Source: an uncultured Pelagibacteraceae bacterium
Lineage (GTDB): Bacteria; Pseudomonadota; Alphaproteobacteria; Pelagibacterales; Pelagibacteraceae
Reading direction: 5' to 3'
DNA length: 64,000 nucleotides
Assembly: GCA_902617025.1 (NCBI GenBank)
Contig: CACMVB010000002.1
Location: forward strand, 124,001 to 188,000
Shown in pieces: positions 26,311-34,000 of the stretch. Numbering within the stretch: the first letter of the stretch is position 1; the number at the start of each line of letters is the position of its first letter. The notes beneath the pieces were generated by a model that ran no database searches, was not told where the DNA came from, and saw nothing but the letters and a program-made list of their open reading frames with translations. A program made the position numbers and the translations under genes.

Positions 26311-27394
26311 TTAGTGTAGCTTTACTATTAGCTAGGGATCCACAAGATGCATTTATGTCTCTACCTCTACTTCTTCTAAATAGAGAAAGAAAACCTGCAT
26401 CTTGAATTATCTTTGAAAACTTATCAATATTTTCTTGAGTTGCTGGTTTGAAATCCTTATTTGATAAAGGATTAAACTCAATCAAATTTAATTTTGAAGG
26501 AACTTTTTTCATAATCTTTATTAGTTCTTTAGCGTGTTTATCTGTTAAATTCTCTTCTAAACATATCCATTCAATAAAAATAGGTAATTTTGTTTTTTCA
26601 TAATATTTTTTTAGTTTCGGTAATAATGAATTAATTGAATATTTATCATTTATTGGCATTAATTCTGATCTATGTTTTGGTATAGAACTATGTAGGCTCC
26701 ATGCAAGATAAACATCTAACTCATTTGCAGCCCACACTATCGCATCTAAATTATCTTTTTTAGTTCCTACTCCTACTGTACTTACTGTAATTCTAGTTCT
26801 TCCATACTCCAAGCCATCTTTATTTTTTGAATTGTCTATGGCAACTTTTACATTATCTAAATTCAGAAAAGGCGAGCCTTCACCCATCAATACTTGATTG
26901 GTTATTTTTTTCTGTGTTGACCAATCATTAATATAATCTTTACTTAAAATTATTTGCGAAATTATTTCTCCTGGTGATAAATTCCTTACTAATTTTTTTG
27001 AAATTTGAGCTGTTGCGCAAAATTCGCAAGATAGATAACAACCCACTGATACAGATAAACAAATTGTATATCTGCTTTGAGATTTATCCGGAATAAGAAC
27101 TGTCTCAACATTTCTTTTATCTTTAAGCTCTAAAAGAAATTTAATAGTTCCATCCTTAGATTTTTGAACGTCTATAATTTTTGGTTTTTCTAAACTAATC
27201 AAATTTTTGATCTTGCCTCTTAGTTCAGCTCCAAATGTTGTAAGCTCGTCAAAACTTTTAATATTTTTTTTATAAACTGCGTTAAAAAGTTGTTGAGACC
27301 TCATCTTTGCTTTTTTTGGCTCAACTTCTCCTTTTTCAATTAAAAAAGCTTTTAGTTGATCAAAATTAAGGTCATAAAAATTTTGTTTTTCCAT
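26303..27394 (-). CDS. rlmN: Dual-specificity rRNA/tRNA methyltransferase RlmN
   Basis: Radical SAM enzyme methylating C2 of A2503 in 23S rRNA and A37 of some tRNAs. The cluster motif is SCEFCAT within GCYLSCEFCAT, preceded by LSVSVGCYL; VLMGEGSPFLN and the C-terminal catalytic Cys region (NASCGSL) are present. Length 363 is normal. Confidence 0.94.
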   Translation of the reverse strand: MEKQNFYDLNFDQLKAFLIEKGEVEPKKAKMRSQQLFNAVYKKNIKSFDELTTFGAELRGKIKNLISLEKPKIIDVQKSKDGTIKFLLELKDKRNVETVLIPDKSQSRYTICLSVSVGCYLSCEFCATAQISKKLVRNLSPGEIISQIILSKDYINDWSTQKKITNQVLMGEGSPFLNLDNVKVAIDNSKNKDGLEYGRTRITVSTVGVGTKKDNLDAIVWAANELDVYLAWSLHSSIPKHRSELMPINDKYSINSLLPKLKKYYEKTKLPIFIEWICLEENLTDKHAKELIKIMKKVPSKLNLIEFNPLSNKDFKPATQENIDKFSKIIQDAGFLSLFRRSRGRDINASCGSLANSKATLNG

Positions 27395-27416
27395 TGAGAG
27401 GATATTAAAGAGTTAA

Positions 27417-27438
27417 GTGGGGATTTTAAAGTCCCCAC
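27417..27438 (-). terminator. Hairpin terminator after the 63-aa gene
   Basis: GTGGGGA / TCCCCAC with an 8-base loop, placed 11 bases after the stop of the small gene and before rlmN. On the minus strand TTAACTCTTT follows, a weak U tract. It makes the small gene a single-gene unit. Confidence 0.65.
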
Positions 27439-27449
27439 CCTATAAAAGT

Positions 27450-27641
27450 TTAAAGCTGATTTTTATCAGTTTTTAAATGCTTCAAAATTTTTCCGGAATT
27501 TTTTCCGTTCTTAACCAAATAACCAGCCGTTCCATTGGCATTTGCCTCGGGGGCTTTTTGGTTTTTACTTAACTGCATTGAGAGTTTCTGCTCAGCTTTT
27601 TTTACGGCAGAATTTCCATACAGTTTGCTAAATCTATTCAT
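27450..27641 (-). CDS. Unknown 63-aa protein behind a structured leader
   Basis: A basic 63-residue protein beginning MNRFSKLYGN and ending KTDKNQL. AAAGGAG lies five bases before the ATG, a perfect TTGACA promoter element and a folded leader precede it and a hairpin follows it, so I read it as a real gene. The frame stays open for 105 codons further upstream, but that part runs over the leader and the opposite-strand gene and has no ribosome site. No membrane segment or known domain. Confidence 0.6.
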   Translation of the reverse strand: MNRFSKLYGNSAVKKAEQKLSMQLSKNQKAPEANANGTAGYLVKNGKNSGKILKHLKTDKNQL

Positions 27642-27663
27642 AGCAACTCCTTTCATTTCTACC

Positions 27664-27728
27664 GACTTTGCAACCTTTAATAGGTCCGGCATGTCGAATG
27701 CCGAGTCTTTTTTCCCATGACAGATGGG
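27664..27728 (-). ncRNA. Candidate cis-regulatory RNA: compact three-way junction
   Basis: On the minus strand the leader of the 63-aa gene can fold into hairpin P0 (27714-27718 with 27724-27728), then a closing stem P1 (27704-27707 with 27664-27667) containing P2 (CGGCAT/ATGCCG, 27687-27703) and P3 (27672-27686) with no bases between P1 and P2 or between P2 and P3 and a 4-base joint back to P1. It ends about 20 bases before the start codon. The pairing is read by eye; no known riboswitch is recognised. Confidence 0.5.
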
Positions 27729-27735
27729 TGAGTAA

Positions 27736-27763
27736 ACTTTAATATAAGGTTTATATTTGTCAA
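27736..27763 (-). promoter_or_regulatory. Probable promoter of the 63-aa gene
   Basis: The minus strand has a perfect TTGACA at 27763-27758, followed after 16 bases by TAAAGT as a fair -10. This would start a leader of about 90 bases. The -35 overlaps the start codon of the opposite-strand 51-aa ORF. Confidence 0.5.
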
Positions 27764-27918
27764 TGGATAATAAGCTTTTAGGAGTAATCATTATAGGTTT
27801 TGGTCTATTAGTTCTTTTCAGCGAACAAGAATACTCGTGGGTTATATCAGCCATTGCAGTGGGGATAGGTTCGGGATTTCTAATACGAAAAAATGAAAAA
27901 AATGATATAGACAAATAA
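27763..27918 (+). CDS. Small membrane protein, 51 aa
   Basis: The ORF begins MDNKLLGVIIIGFG and has two hydrophobic stretches (about residues 4-19 and 25-41) around an EQEYSW turn, then a charged tail ending NDIDK. It ends two bases before the next gene, so the two look co-transcribed. No strong ribosome site is visible (AAGG about 15 bases upstream). It explains this stretch better than the longer antisense frame. Function unknown. Confidence 0.55.
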   Translation: MDNKLLGVIIIGFGLLVLFSEQEYSWVISAIAVGIGSGFLIRKNEKNDIDK

Positions 27919-27920
27919 AG

Positions 27921-28499
27921 ATGTCTAAAAAAATTTTCATTGTATACGGCCATCACGACATAAAAAAATCATTTAATGCTTCCGTAAGAGATACTTTTAT
28001 CGAAGAAGCAAAAAAATTAGGTTATCAAATTGATTTAATTAATTTACATGAGGAAAAACCGATTCCTTTTTTTGATGGTTCTGGCCCTAATGATCAAATT
28101 TTAAATTATAGAAAAAGACTAGAAGCTAGTGATGTATTATTTATGATTTCACCTTGTTATAATCTGAGAGCAACTGCAATTTTAGAAAATTGGATTGATT
28201 TAACTTTAGCTCCTAAATGGTTTTTCTCTTTTAAAAGACTTGTTGGCAATTGGGGTTACCCTGTTGCAGGTGCGATGAAAGGTAGAAAGGCTATAATGTC
28301 AATGTCTTACGGTGGAAATTGGTTTTCAATTCAAACCTGGTTTCAAAATATTCCATTTAGGAGAATTAAAGCAGGGGTTTTAAAGCTTGGTGGAATGGAA
28401 ACAACCTACATAAGATTTTATGAGGTTTTACCAGGTATGACACAAGAAAAATTTAATTCACATATGGAAAAAGTAAGAAAACTAGTGCGAAATTTATAA
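27921..28499 (+). CDS. Flavodoxin-fold NAD(P)H:quinone reductase family protein
   Basis: Flavodoxin_2 (NQO/MdaB/KefF-like) family. The FMN phosphate region is VYGHHDIKKSFNASV, the substrate/FMN loop is FMISPCYNLRATAILENWIDL with the following FSFKRLVGNWGYPV, and MSYGGNWFS is typical. Length 192 is normal. Likely two-electron quinone or electrophile reduction in the cytoplasm; the natural acceptor is unknown. First full-size gene of a plus-strand run to 31394. Confidence 0.85.
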   Translation: MSKKIFIVYGHHDIKKSFNASVRDTFIEEAKKLGYQIDLINLHEEKPIPFFDGSGPNDQILNYRKRLEASDVLFMISPCYNLRATAILENWIDLTLAPKWFFSFKRLVGNWGYPVAGAMKGRKAIMSMSYGGNWFSIQTWFQNIPFRRIKAGVLKLGGMETTYIRFYEVLPGMTQEKFNSHMEKVRKLVRNL

Positions 28500-28537
28500 T
28501 AATTTAAATTTTAATTTAAAAAGTATATAAGGCAGAT

Positions 28538-28984
28538 ATGGAAAGTTTTAAAAATTGGATGACTGAAGCAGCTAACATCATGTTTGATGATAGTAAAAAC
28601 GACTTAAGAAGCTTGCCAAAATCTGTAAGACTTCAAATTTTAATTGTTTTGTCTTTTGTTTGGTCCACTGTGTTTAGCCTTTATGTATTTAGCGTAACCT
28701 CTTTTGTTTTTGGATGGGCTGGAGTAGTTATGGCGCATATTGGATTAATCATAGCAGTTTACTTAACATTTAAATTTTTTCACAAAAAACAAGAACAACC
28801 AGTCAGTGTTTTTCAATCCGGAAATTATAACCCTGCAAAAATATTTGCTGTCTTTTTTATTGTTTTTTTTATCTTTATTTTTACTAAAGGAATTGATGTC
28901 TTAACAAGGACTAATAGTTACGAAACTCCGTACTCTGGTCCTGAAACGACTACTGAAGAAAGAATCAAAAGATTTGTAAAATAG
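28538..28984 (+). CDS. Unknown membrane protein with three predicted helices
   Basis: A 148-residue protein with hydrophobic stretches at about residues 33-54, 56-78 and 101-122, and a charged C-terminal tail (TTTEERIKRF). An AAGG ribosome site lies six bases before the ATG. No family recognised. It is followed by an FAH-family hydrolase on the same strand. Confidence 0.75.
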   Translation: MESFKNWMTEAANIMFDDSKNDLRSLPKSVRLQILIVLSFVWSTVFSLYVFSVTSFVFGWAGVVMAHIGLIIAVYLTFKFFHKKQEQPVSVFQSGNYNPAKIFAVFFIVFFIFIFTKGIDVLTRTNSYETPYSGPETTTEERIKRFVK

Positions 28985-29008
28985 CGTTTCCAAGACTAAA
29001 ATTAACTA

Positions 29009-29845
29009 ATGAAATTATTAAGAGTTGGTGAGTTAGGAGCTGAGACTGTTGCTGCCTTAGATAGTAACAATATCGTTAGGGATTTATCAGATCACATTAA
29101 AGACTTAAATCCACAGACAATTAATGAAGAAACATTCAATAAATTAAAAAGCATAAAATTATCTGAGCTAAAGAAAATCAACCCAAATATTAGAATTGGC
29201 GCTTGCATCTCAAATCCTGTAGATTTTTTAGCGATAGGTTTAAACTATAAAGCACATGCAGAAGGCACCAAATCAAAATTACCTACTGAACCAATTGTTT
29301 TCAATAAAAGCTCTGGATGTATTCAGGGGCCTAATGATCAAATAGTAAAACCTAAATCTGCTAGCAAAATGGATTATGAGGTTGAAGTTGGCATGATTAT
29401 TGGTCGGAAAGGAAAATATATTAAGGAGGAAAATGCTCAAGATTATGTATTTGGCTATTGTATCGTTAATGACATATCTGAAAGATCTTGGCAAAAAGAA
29501 AGAGGTGGTCAATGGATTAAAGGTAAATCTATAGCAGGACCAACAGGGCCTTATCTTGTAACCAAAGATGAAATAAAAAACTTAAATAACATTAATTTAG
29601 CGTTAGACTTAAATGGCAACAGAAGACAAACTGGAAATACAAAAAGAATGATTTTCAATTTCAATTTTTTAATTTCTCATTTAAGTCAATTTATGACTTT
29701 ATATCCTGGGACAATTATCACTACCGGAACGCCTGCGGGTACAGCAATGGAAATGGAAAAACCTGAATTTCTAAAGGCAGGTGACAAAATTCACTTAAAA
29801 GTAGATGGACTGGGTGAACAATTTCATGAAATAATAGATGAATAA
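29009..29845 (+). CDS. Fumarylacetoacetate hydrolase family protein
   Basis: FAH-fold hydrolase/isomerase/decarboxylase of 278 residues. Metal ligands appear in MDYEVEVGMIIGR and VNDISERSWQKERGGQW; KGKSIAGPTGPYLV and the C-terminal TGTPAGTAMEMEKP are conserved. Related enzymes act on acylpyruvates, 2-hydroxyhepta-2,4-diene-1,7-dioate or oxaloacetate; the substrate here cannot be told. Followed by a 36-aa ORF after two bases. Confidence 0.9.
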   Translation: MKLLRVGELGAETVAALDSNNIVRDLSDHIKDLNPQTINEETFNKLKSIKLSELKKINPNIRIGACISNPVDFLAIGLNYKAHAEGTKSKLPTEPIVFNKSSGCIQGPNDQIVKPKSASKMDYEVEVGMIIGRKGKYIKEENAQDYVFGYCIVNDISERSWQKERGGQWIKGKSIAGPTGPYLVTKDEIKNLNNINLALDLNGNRRQTGNTKRMIFNFNFLISHLSQFMTLYPGTIITTGTPAGTAMEMEKPEFLKAGDKIHLKVDGLGEQFHEIIDE

Positions 29846-29847
29846 GT

Positions 29848-29958
29848 ATGTCAAAAAGATATTCGGGTAAAAGTCAAAAAGATAGAAACTTTATGAAAAA
29901 AGCAAAGTTATCTTTAAAAGAAAAGAGAAAGCTTAAAAGAGAGAAAAAAAATAAATAA
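29848..29958 (+). CDS. Very small basic protein, 36 aa
   Basis: The ORF begins MSKRYSGKSQKDRNF and ends KREKKNK; over a third of its residues are lysine. It starts two bases after the FAH-family stop and its TAA overlaps the next ATG by one base (TAATG), the same packing as the neighbouring genes, which argues for translation. Possibly RNA or ribosome binding, judged only from charge. No family recognised. Confidence 0.55.
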   Translation: MSKRYSGKSQKDRNFMKKAKLSLKEKRKLKREKKNK

Positions 29959-30584
29959 TGTGTGGAAGATACAGTATTCGAAAACCAGTAACTAAAACCG
30001 TTGATTTGGTAAAAAAAAACATAAAGGTTGAAGACACAGATAATTATAATGCACACCCAACTCAAAAGTTGCCTGTAATAAAATCCTATTCAAATGGTAA
30101 GGCTCTTGAGCTTTATGAGTGGGGATTAGTACCGAGTTGGTCTAAAAAATTAGACAAGTTCTCTCCTCTTATCAATGCAAGAAGAGAAACCCTTATGGAA
30201 AAAGTTACTTTTAAGAATCTTATCCAGACTTCAAGGTGTATTATTCCAGCTGATGGCTATTATGAATGGAAAAGAGAAGATAAAACAAAAACTCCCTATT
30301 ATTTTTCAAAAGAGGATGATGAATTGATGTATTTTGCCGGGATATATCAGAATAATCAATTTTGTATAATTACAAGAGAAGCAACTGAAAAAATTAGTAC
30401 CATCCATCACAGAGAACCAACGATTATTAATCAAAGCCAGATTAATAATTATTTGAACATTAAAAAAGACGCTATGGAAATATTAAACTCTATTAAACCA
30501 CCCAATTTAAAGTTTCATGAGATATCAAAAGATGTTAATAATCCAGTAAATAATGACCCTGCTTTAATTAAACCTTTGAACTAA
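29958..30584 (+). CDS. SOS response-associated peptidase (SRAP/YedK/HMCES family)
   Basis: Forms a thiazolidine crosslink with abasic sites in single-stranded DNA through Cys2. MCGRYSI gives the N-terminal Cys after Met removal; NAHPTQKLPVI, PLINARRET, CIIPADGYYEWKRE and ITREATEKISTIHHREP carry the other active-site residues (Asn, Glu, His). Length 208 is normal. Overlaps the 36-aa ORF and abuts the dioxygenase gene. Confidence 0.93.
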   Translation: MCGRYSIRKPVTKTVDLVKKNIKVEDTDNYNAHPTQKLPVIKSYSNGKALELYEWGLVPSWSKKLDKFSPLINARRETLMEKVTFKNLIQTSRCIIPADGYYEWKREDKTKTPYYFSKEDDELMYFAGIYQNNQFCIITREATEKISTIHHREPTIINQSQINNYLNIKKDAMEILNSIKPPNLKFHEISKDVNNPVNNDPALIKPLN

Positions 30585-31394
30585 ATGAATTTATCTATCT
30601 CACCAGGAAAAAATAATGTTGGAGCTTACATCAACGACATTAATTTGAAATCCCTAGATCAAGATCAGGCAACAGAAATAAAAAAGATTTTAAATAAGTA
30701 CGGAGTTATATTTATAAAAGAACAAAATCTTGATCCTGAAACCTATCAAAATTTTGCAAAGAATATAGGTCAACCCGTAGTGTATCCAAGACTTAAAGGT
30801 TTAGATGAAAAATTTCCATTTATAAATGTAATCGAGAGGAAACCTGATGATAAAAATTTAAGTTTTGGTTCTAGCTGGCTTCATCAGGATACAAGTTATT
30901 TAGCTAATGATAGACCTAGATACACAATGTTAATGGGTATAGAAATACCAGTTGGCCAAGGTAATACGATATTCTCATCTGGCTTTAATGCTTACGATAA
31001 ATTACCAGACGACATTAAAGAAAAAATTAAAGACGCTACTGGAGTTTTTTCATCGGCAGGTCCGATAGCAATAACCAGACTCGAACGAGAAAAAGAAATG
31101 GGAATAAAATCTTCAGAAAGTATGGAAGCCGAACATCCAATAGTTATTACTGTAGATGGGAAGAAAACTCTTTATGTATCTCCAGGACATTTAATGAAGA
31201 TTAAAAATGTAAAAGAAGATGAAGCTGAATATTTAAAAAATTATTTAGTAGATCACGTCAACAAAGAAGATTTTATATTTTCATACGAATGGACAAAAGG
31301 TGATATCTGTCTTTGGGATAATTTAAGTATTCTGCATATGGCTAGTGAAATTAAGAACTGCAGAAGAGTTATGCATAGAATAACAATTAAATAA
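30585..31394 (+). CDS. TauD/TfdA-family 2-oxoglutarate dioxygenase
   Basis: Non-haem Fe(II) dioxygenase of 269 residues. The iron triad is visible as HQDTSY and the distal His in DNLSILHMA; the 2-oxoglutarate Arg is in CRRVMHRITI. The family includes enzymes for taurine, 2,4-D and other sulfonates or carboxylates; the substrate is not evident and no sulfonate transporter is adjacent. It starts directly after SRAP and ends abutting the opposite-strand purK. Confidence 0.9.
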   Translation: MNLSISPGKNNVGAYINDINLKSLDQDQATEIKKILNKYGVIFIKEQNLDPETYQNFAKNIGQPVVYPRLKGLDEKFPFINVIERKPDDKNLSFGSSWLHQDTSYLANDRPRYTMLMGIEIPVGQGNTIFSSGFNAYDKLPDDIKEKIKDATGVFSSAGPIAITRLEREKEMGIKSSESMEAEHPIVITVDGKKTLYVSPGHLMKIKNVKEDEAEYLKNYLVDHVNKEDFIFSYEWTKGDICLWDNLSILHMASEIKNCRRVMHRITIK

Positions 31395-32438
31395 CTATTT
31401 TTTTAAAACCGTAAGGTGTCCCATTTTTCTTTTATCTTTAATTGATTTTTTCCCGTAATCATAAAAAAATTCATTTTTACTAAATGTTTTGGACCTATAA
31501 GTCTCGATATCTTTACCCAAGACATTAAACATTTCAGCGTTAGAAATTTTTTCAACTTTTTTTACACCAAGATTACACACAGCTGCAACATGTCCAGAAA
31601 ATTGACTTATGGAAAACGCATTTATTGTTAGGTGACCTGAATTATGGACTCTTGGAGCAATTTCATTGACTAACAAATTATCATCTTGATCAATGAAATA
31701 TTCAACACACATCGTGCCAACATAATCTAATTTTTCTGAAATAAGCTTTGCATAACTCTGTGCTTTTAAAAAAATTTCTTTATTTATATCTGCAGGGATT
31801 TTTGAATGATTTAAGATTTGGTCTTTATGAATATTTTCTATAGGTTCATAAATATAAGTTTCACCATTTAAATATCTTGTTATTACAACTGATATCTCTT
31901 TTTTTAAATTTACCTTTTTTTCTAAAATATAATCAGCAGTAAAACACCAATTTTTTTTTACATCATCAAGAGAATTTAAAATATATTGTCCATGTCCGTC
32001 ATAACCAAGTGTATTTGATTTTAAAATTCCGGGTAATAAGTTTTTATTCTTTTCGACGTCTGCAGCTTGTTTGATAAAGGCCCAGTCTGTAGTTTTAATA
32101 CCTAAATCATTGACGAAAGTTTTTTCTAATTTTCTATTTTGAATTATTTTATTTATTTCAGGTTTAGGTAAGATTTTTTTTTCTTTATCGATCTCATTTA
32201 AAATATTTATTGGAATATTTTCAAACTCATAAGTGATAATATCGACTTTGCTCACAAACTCTTTTATCTTTTCTTTGTTGTCGTATTGTGAGTAGATAAA
32301 TTCACCCGAATAATTTTGGGCAGGACCATTTTCATCGTCTGATATTACTATAGTCTTTATATTAAGTTTTTTTGCAGCCTGGCATAACAATGAACCAAGT
32401 TGACCTGAACCAATGATCCCTAGGGTGCTTATTGTCAT
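31395..32438 (-). CDS. purK: N5-carboxyaminoimidazole ribonucleotide synthase
   Basis: ATP-grasp enzyme converting AIR and bicarbonate to N5-CAIR in purine synthesis. The N-terminus LGIIGSGQLGSLLCQAAKKL, KSNTLGYDGHGQ and the C-terminal ATP-grasp segment VNEIAPRVHNSGHLTI are characteristic. Length 347 is normal. It follows purE by four bases. Confidence 0.95.
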   Translation of the reverse strand: MTISTLGIIGSGQLGSLLCQAAKKLNIKTIVISDDENGPAQNYSGEFIYSQYDNKEKIKEFVSKVDIITYEFENIPINILNEIDKEKKILPKPEINKIIQNRKLEKTFVNDLGIKTTDWAFIKQAADVEKNKNLLPGILKSNTLGYDGHGQYILNSLDDVKKNWCFTADYILEKKVNLKKEISVVITRYLNGETYIYEPIENIHKDQILNHSKIPADINKEIFLKAQSYAKLISEKLDYVGTMCVEYFIDQDDNLLVNEIAPRVHNSGHLTINAFSISQFSGHVAAVCNLGVKKVEKISNAEMFNVLGKDIETYRSKTFSKNEFFYDYGKKSIKDKRKMGHLTVLKK

Positions 32439-32442
32439 CGAA

Positions 32443-32928
32443 TTAAGGTTTTTTTTTAATAGATTTAGTTTGCAGACGTTTCCATTTATCTAAATTTGAT
32501 TTAATTTTTTCATCAAAATTTCCAATAATTGAAGCTGCGAGTAAACCAGCATTCATTGATCCATTTATAGCCATTGTGGCTACGGGACAACCTCGCGGCA
32601 TTTGTACTATTGATAACAAACTATCTAAACCCTTAAGTTTTTTTGTTTCTATCGGAACTCCAATAACTGGCAAGGAAGATAAAGATGCCACCATGCCAGG
32701 CAAATGTGCTGAACCTCCAGCTCCAGCCACAATAACACCAAAACCGTTTTTTGAGGCTGACTCTGCAAATTCAAACATTCTTTTTGGTGTTCTATGCGCA
32801 CTTACTATTGAAATTTGATATTTAATTTTGAGAGTGTTTAAAATTTTCGCGCATTCTTTCATTACGGAAAGATCCGATTGAGATCCCATAATAATTGCTA
32901 CTTTATTATTCAGTTTATTACGCTTCAC
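32443..32928 (-). CDS. purE: N5-carboxyaminoimidazole ribonucleotide mutase
   Basis: Moves the carboxyl of N5-CAIR to C4. IIMGSQSDLSVMKE, SAHRTPKRMFEFA, AGAGGSAHLPGMVAS and QMPRGCPVATMAI cover the active site, including the catalytic His. Class I form, paired with purK. Length 161 is normal. Confidence 0.96.
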   Translation of the reverse strand: MKRNKLNNKVAIIMGSQSDLSVMKECAKILNTLKIKYQISIVSAHRTPKRMFEFAESASKNGFGVIVAGAGGSAHLPGMVASLSSLPVIGVPIETKKLKGLDSLLSIVQMPRGCPVATMAINGSMNAGLLAASIIGNFDEKIKSNLDKWKRLQTKSIKKKP

Positions 32929-32961
32929 AGATTAATTTAACAATTATTTGTATAAAAACAA

Positions 32962-32982
32962 TGGCCTAATTAGATTAAGCCA
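32962..32982 (-). terminator. Hairpin with U-run on the minus strand
   Basis: TGGCCTAAT / ATTAAGCCA with a 3-base loop (one G-U pair) is followed on the minus strand by TTGTTTTTATA, as in an intrinsic terminator. It lies 23 bases after the stop of a 40-aa minus-strand ORF and 34 bases before purE. Confidence 0.55.
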
Positions 32983-33004
32983 CTGATTTATTTAGGAGGA
33001 AAGA

Positions 33005-33127
33005 TTATGCTCGAACTCTAAAATTTAAAAATTTGGGACTATTTTGAAGTTCGAATAGAGAGATTTTTTTGAATTTCTTATCAACGTTAGTCTTTAACTT
33101 GTTTTTTTTTGCTTGTTTGATTCTCAT
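33005..33127 (-). CDS. Possible 40-aa basic protein in the purE-ybgC gap
   Basis: The ORF begins MRIKQAKKNKLK and ends LNFRVRA. It fills much of the 311-base gap between purE and the thioesterase gene and is followed by a terminator-like hairpin. No good ribosome site is seen, and a long hairpin at 33011-33054 lies inside its last third. The same hairpin with an AGGAGG and a 4-codon ORF upstream can be read on the plus strand, so a non-coding RNA is an equal alternative. Confidence 0.4.
   Translation of the reverse strand: MRIKQAKKNKLKTNVDKKFKKISLFELQNSPKFLNFRVRA
33011..33054. repeat. Long inverted repeat (14-bp stem, one mismatch)
   Basis: TCGAACTCTAAAAT pairs with ATTTTGAAGTTCGA across a 16-base loop, with one C-A mismatch and one G-U pair. 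On the plus strand seven Ts follow nine bases after the stem, and AGGAGG with ATG lies just before it (33008 start, stop after four codons). It could end or regulate a short transcript on either strand. The rest of the 32929-33239 gap shows nothing else I can name. Confidence 0.5.
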
Positions 33128-33239
33128 AATATCTTGTAATTTATTTTTAACTCTATGAGTATTGCTGAATTTGCAAACTTGAGTTGAATATAGTTTATAA
33201 CGTAAATTTAGGCAGATATTAGGCGTTTCTTAGCCAAAT

Positions 33240-33668
33240 TTAAATTTTTGCAAAAAAATCTTTAGAAAGTTTTTTTATTGACCCACTTCGATTTAACACT
33301 GCTAGTTCCACTTCTGCGCTAACTAGAACTTCCCCACCTCTTTTAACCTCTTGAAGCAAGTTTAGTCTGACGTTGGTTTTTTTTAAAACAACTGTTTCGA
33401 CACTTAGATTGTCTTCAAAAACTGCTGATTTTAGATATTTAATGTTGCATTTCCTAACGACAAACATTGTGTCGTGCTCGTTCATAAGTTGAGTTAAACT
33501 AAGACCAAATTTTTCGTGTATTAGCTCCGTTCTAGCTCTCTCGATATACTGAAGATATCTAGAGTAAAATACTCGACCAAAGTCAACATCTTCAACATAA
33601 ACTTTCAATTCATAAATGTGGCTTTTAGACATAATTTCAATCATAAGGCTAAAGTTTATCTTATTCAA
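33240..33668 (-). CDS. ybgC: Acyl-CoA thioesterase, YbgC family (Tol-Pal associated)
   Basis: Hotdog-fold 4-hydroxybenzoyl-CoA thioesterase family. VEDVDFGRVFYSRYLQYIERARTELI carries the catalytic Asp (usually DTDAGGVVYHANYL), here with F-G-R in place of A-G-V. Length 142 is normal. YbgC sits beside tolQRAB in many proteobacteria but not here, so the link to Tol-Pal is by family only. An upstream Met at residue 13 (MSKSHIYELKV) may be the true start. Confidence 0.85.
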   Translation of the reverse strand: MNKINFSLMIEIMSKSHIYELKVYVEDVDFGRVFYSRYLQYIERARTELIHEKFGLSLTQLMNEHDTMFVVRKCNIKYLKSAVFEDNLSVETVVLKKTNVRLNLLQEVKRGGEVLVSAEVELAVLNRSGSIKKLSKDFFAKI

Positions 33669-33740
33669 TAAAGTTTCAATTTCTTTTTTTGGTCCAAATT
33701 ATGCCAAGCAAAGCACAGACTTTAACTTTAAATTTTAATC

Positions 33741-33944
33741 ATGAAAATATTATCTACTTTTATATTGTTGCTTATGTTGACTAATTGTGCTGGAGGCAAC
33801 ATGGCCAAAGTAAAATTTGGCAAAAGATGTACAGCTACCGATGAAAATGGTTTTAAAGAAAGCTCGTATGTTTGGGTCATTTCAAAAGAAGCACTTAAAA
33901 CATTTGATAAGAGAATAAATAAATCTAATTGTTCGGATATTTAA
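33741..33944 (+). CDS. Small lipoprotein, 67 aa
   Basis: Signal peptide with lipobox LTNC (LLLMLTNCAGG), lipidated Cys at about residue 16, then a short mature domain with two further cysteines (GKRCTAT and SNCSDI) that could pair. WVISKEALKTFDKRINKSNC is the only distinct segment. No family recognised. A very stable hairpin follows at 33973-34000. Confidence 0.75.
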   Translation: MKILSTFILLLMLTNCAGGNMAKVKFGKRCTATDENGFKESSYVWVISKEALKTFDKRINKSNCSDI

Positions 33945-33972
33945 TTTCCTTTTAAATTTAATTGTCTGTGCT

Positions 33973-34000
33973 AATAAGGGGTATGCGAATACCCCTTATT
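33973..34000 (+). promoter_or_regulatory. 12-bp perfect hairpin with GCGA tetraloop over a start codon
   Basis: AATAAGGGGTAT pairs perfectly with ATACCCCTTATT around a GCGA loop, a GNRA-type tetraloop. The ATG at 33983 of the next gene has its first two bases in the stem and its G in the loop, and the GGGG that could serve as ribosome site is also paired. It may end the lipoprotein message, though no U-run follows, or restrain translation of the hydrolase. Confidence 0.7.

Noticed and set aside
27687-27713. CGGCAT/ATGCCG hairpin plus T-run read as a plus-strand terminator
   Set aside because: No plus-strand gene lies upstream for it to end; it fits better as stem P2 of the minus-strand leader.
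27450-27956. 168-aa minus-strand open frame
   Set aside because: Its upstream two-thirds run antisense to the flavodoxin-fold gene and the 51-aa ORF and cover the leader RNA; only the part from 27641 has a ribosome site, so I kept the 63-aa gene.
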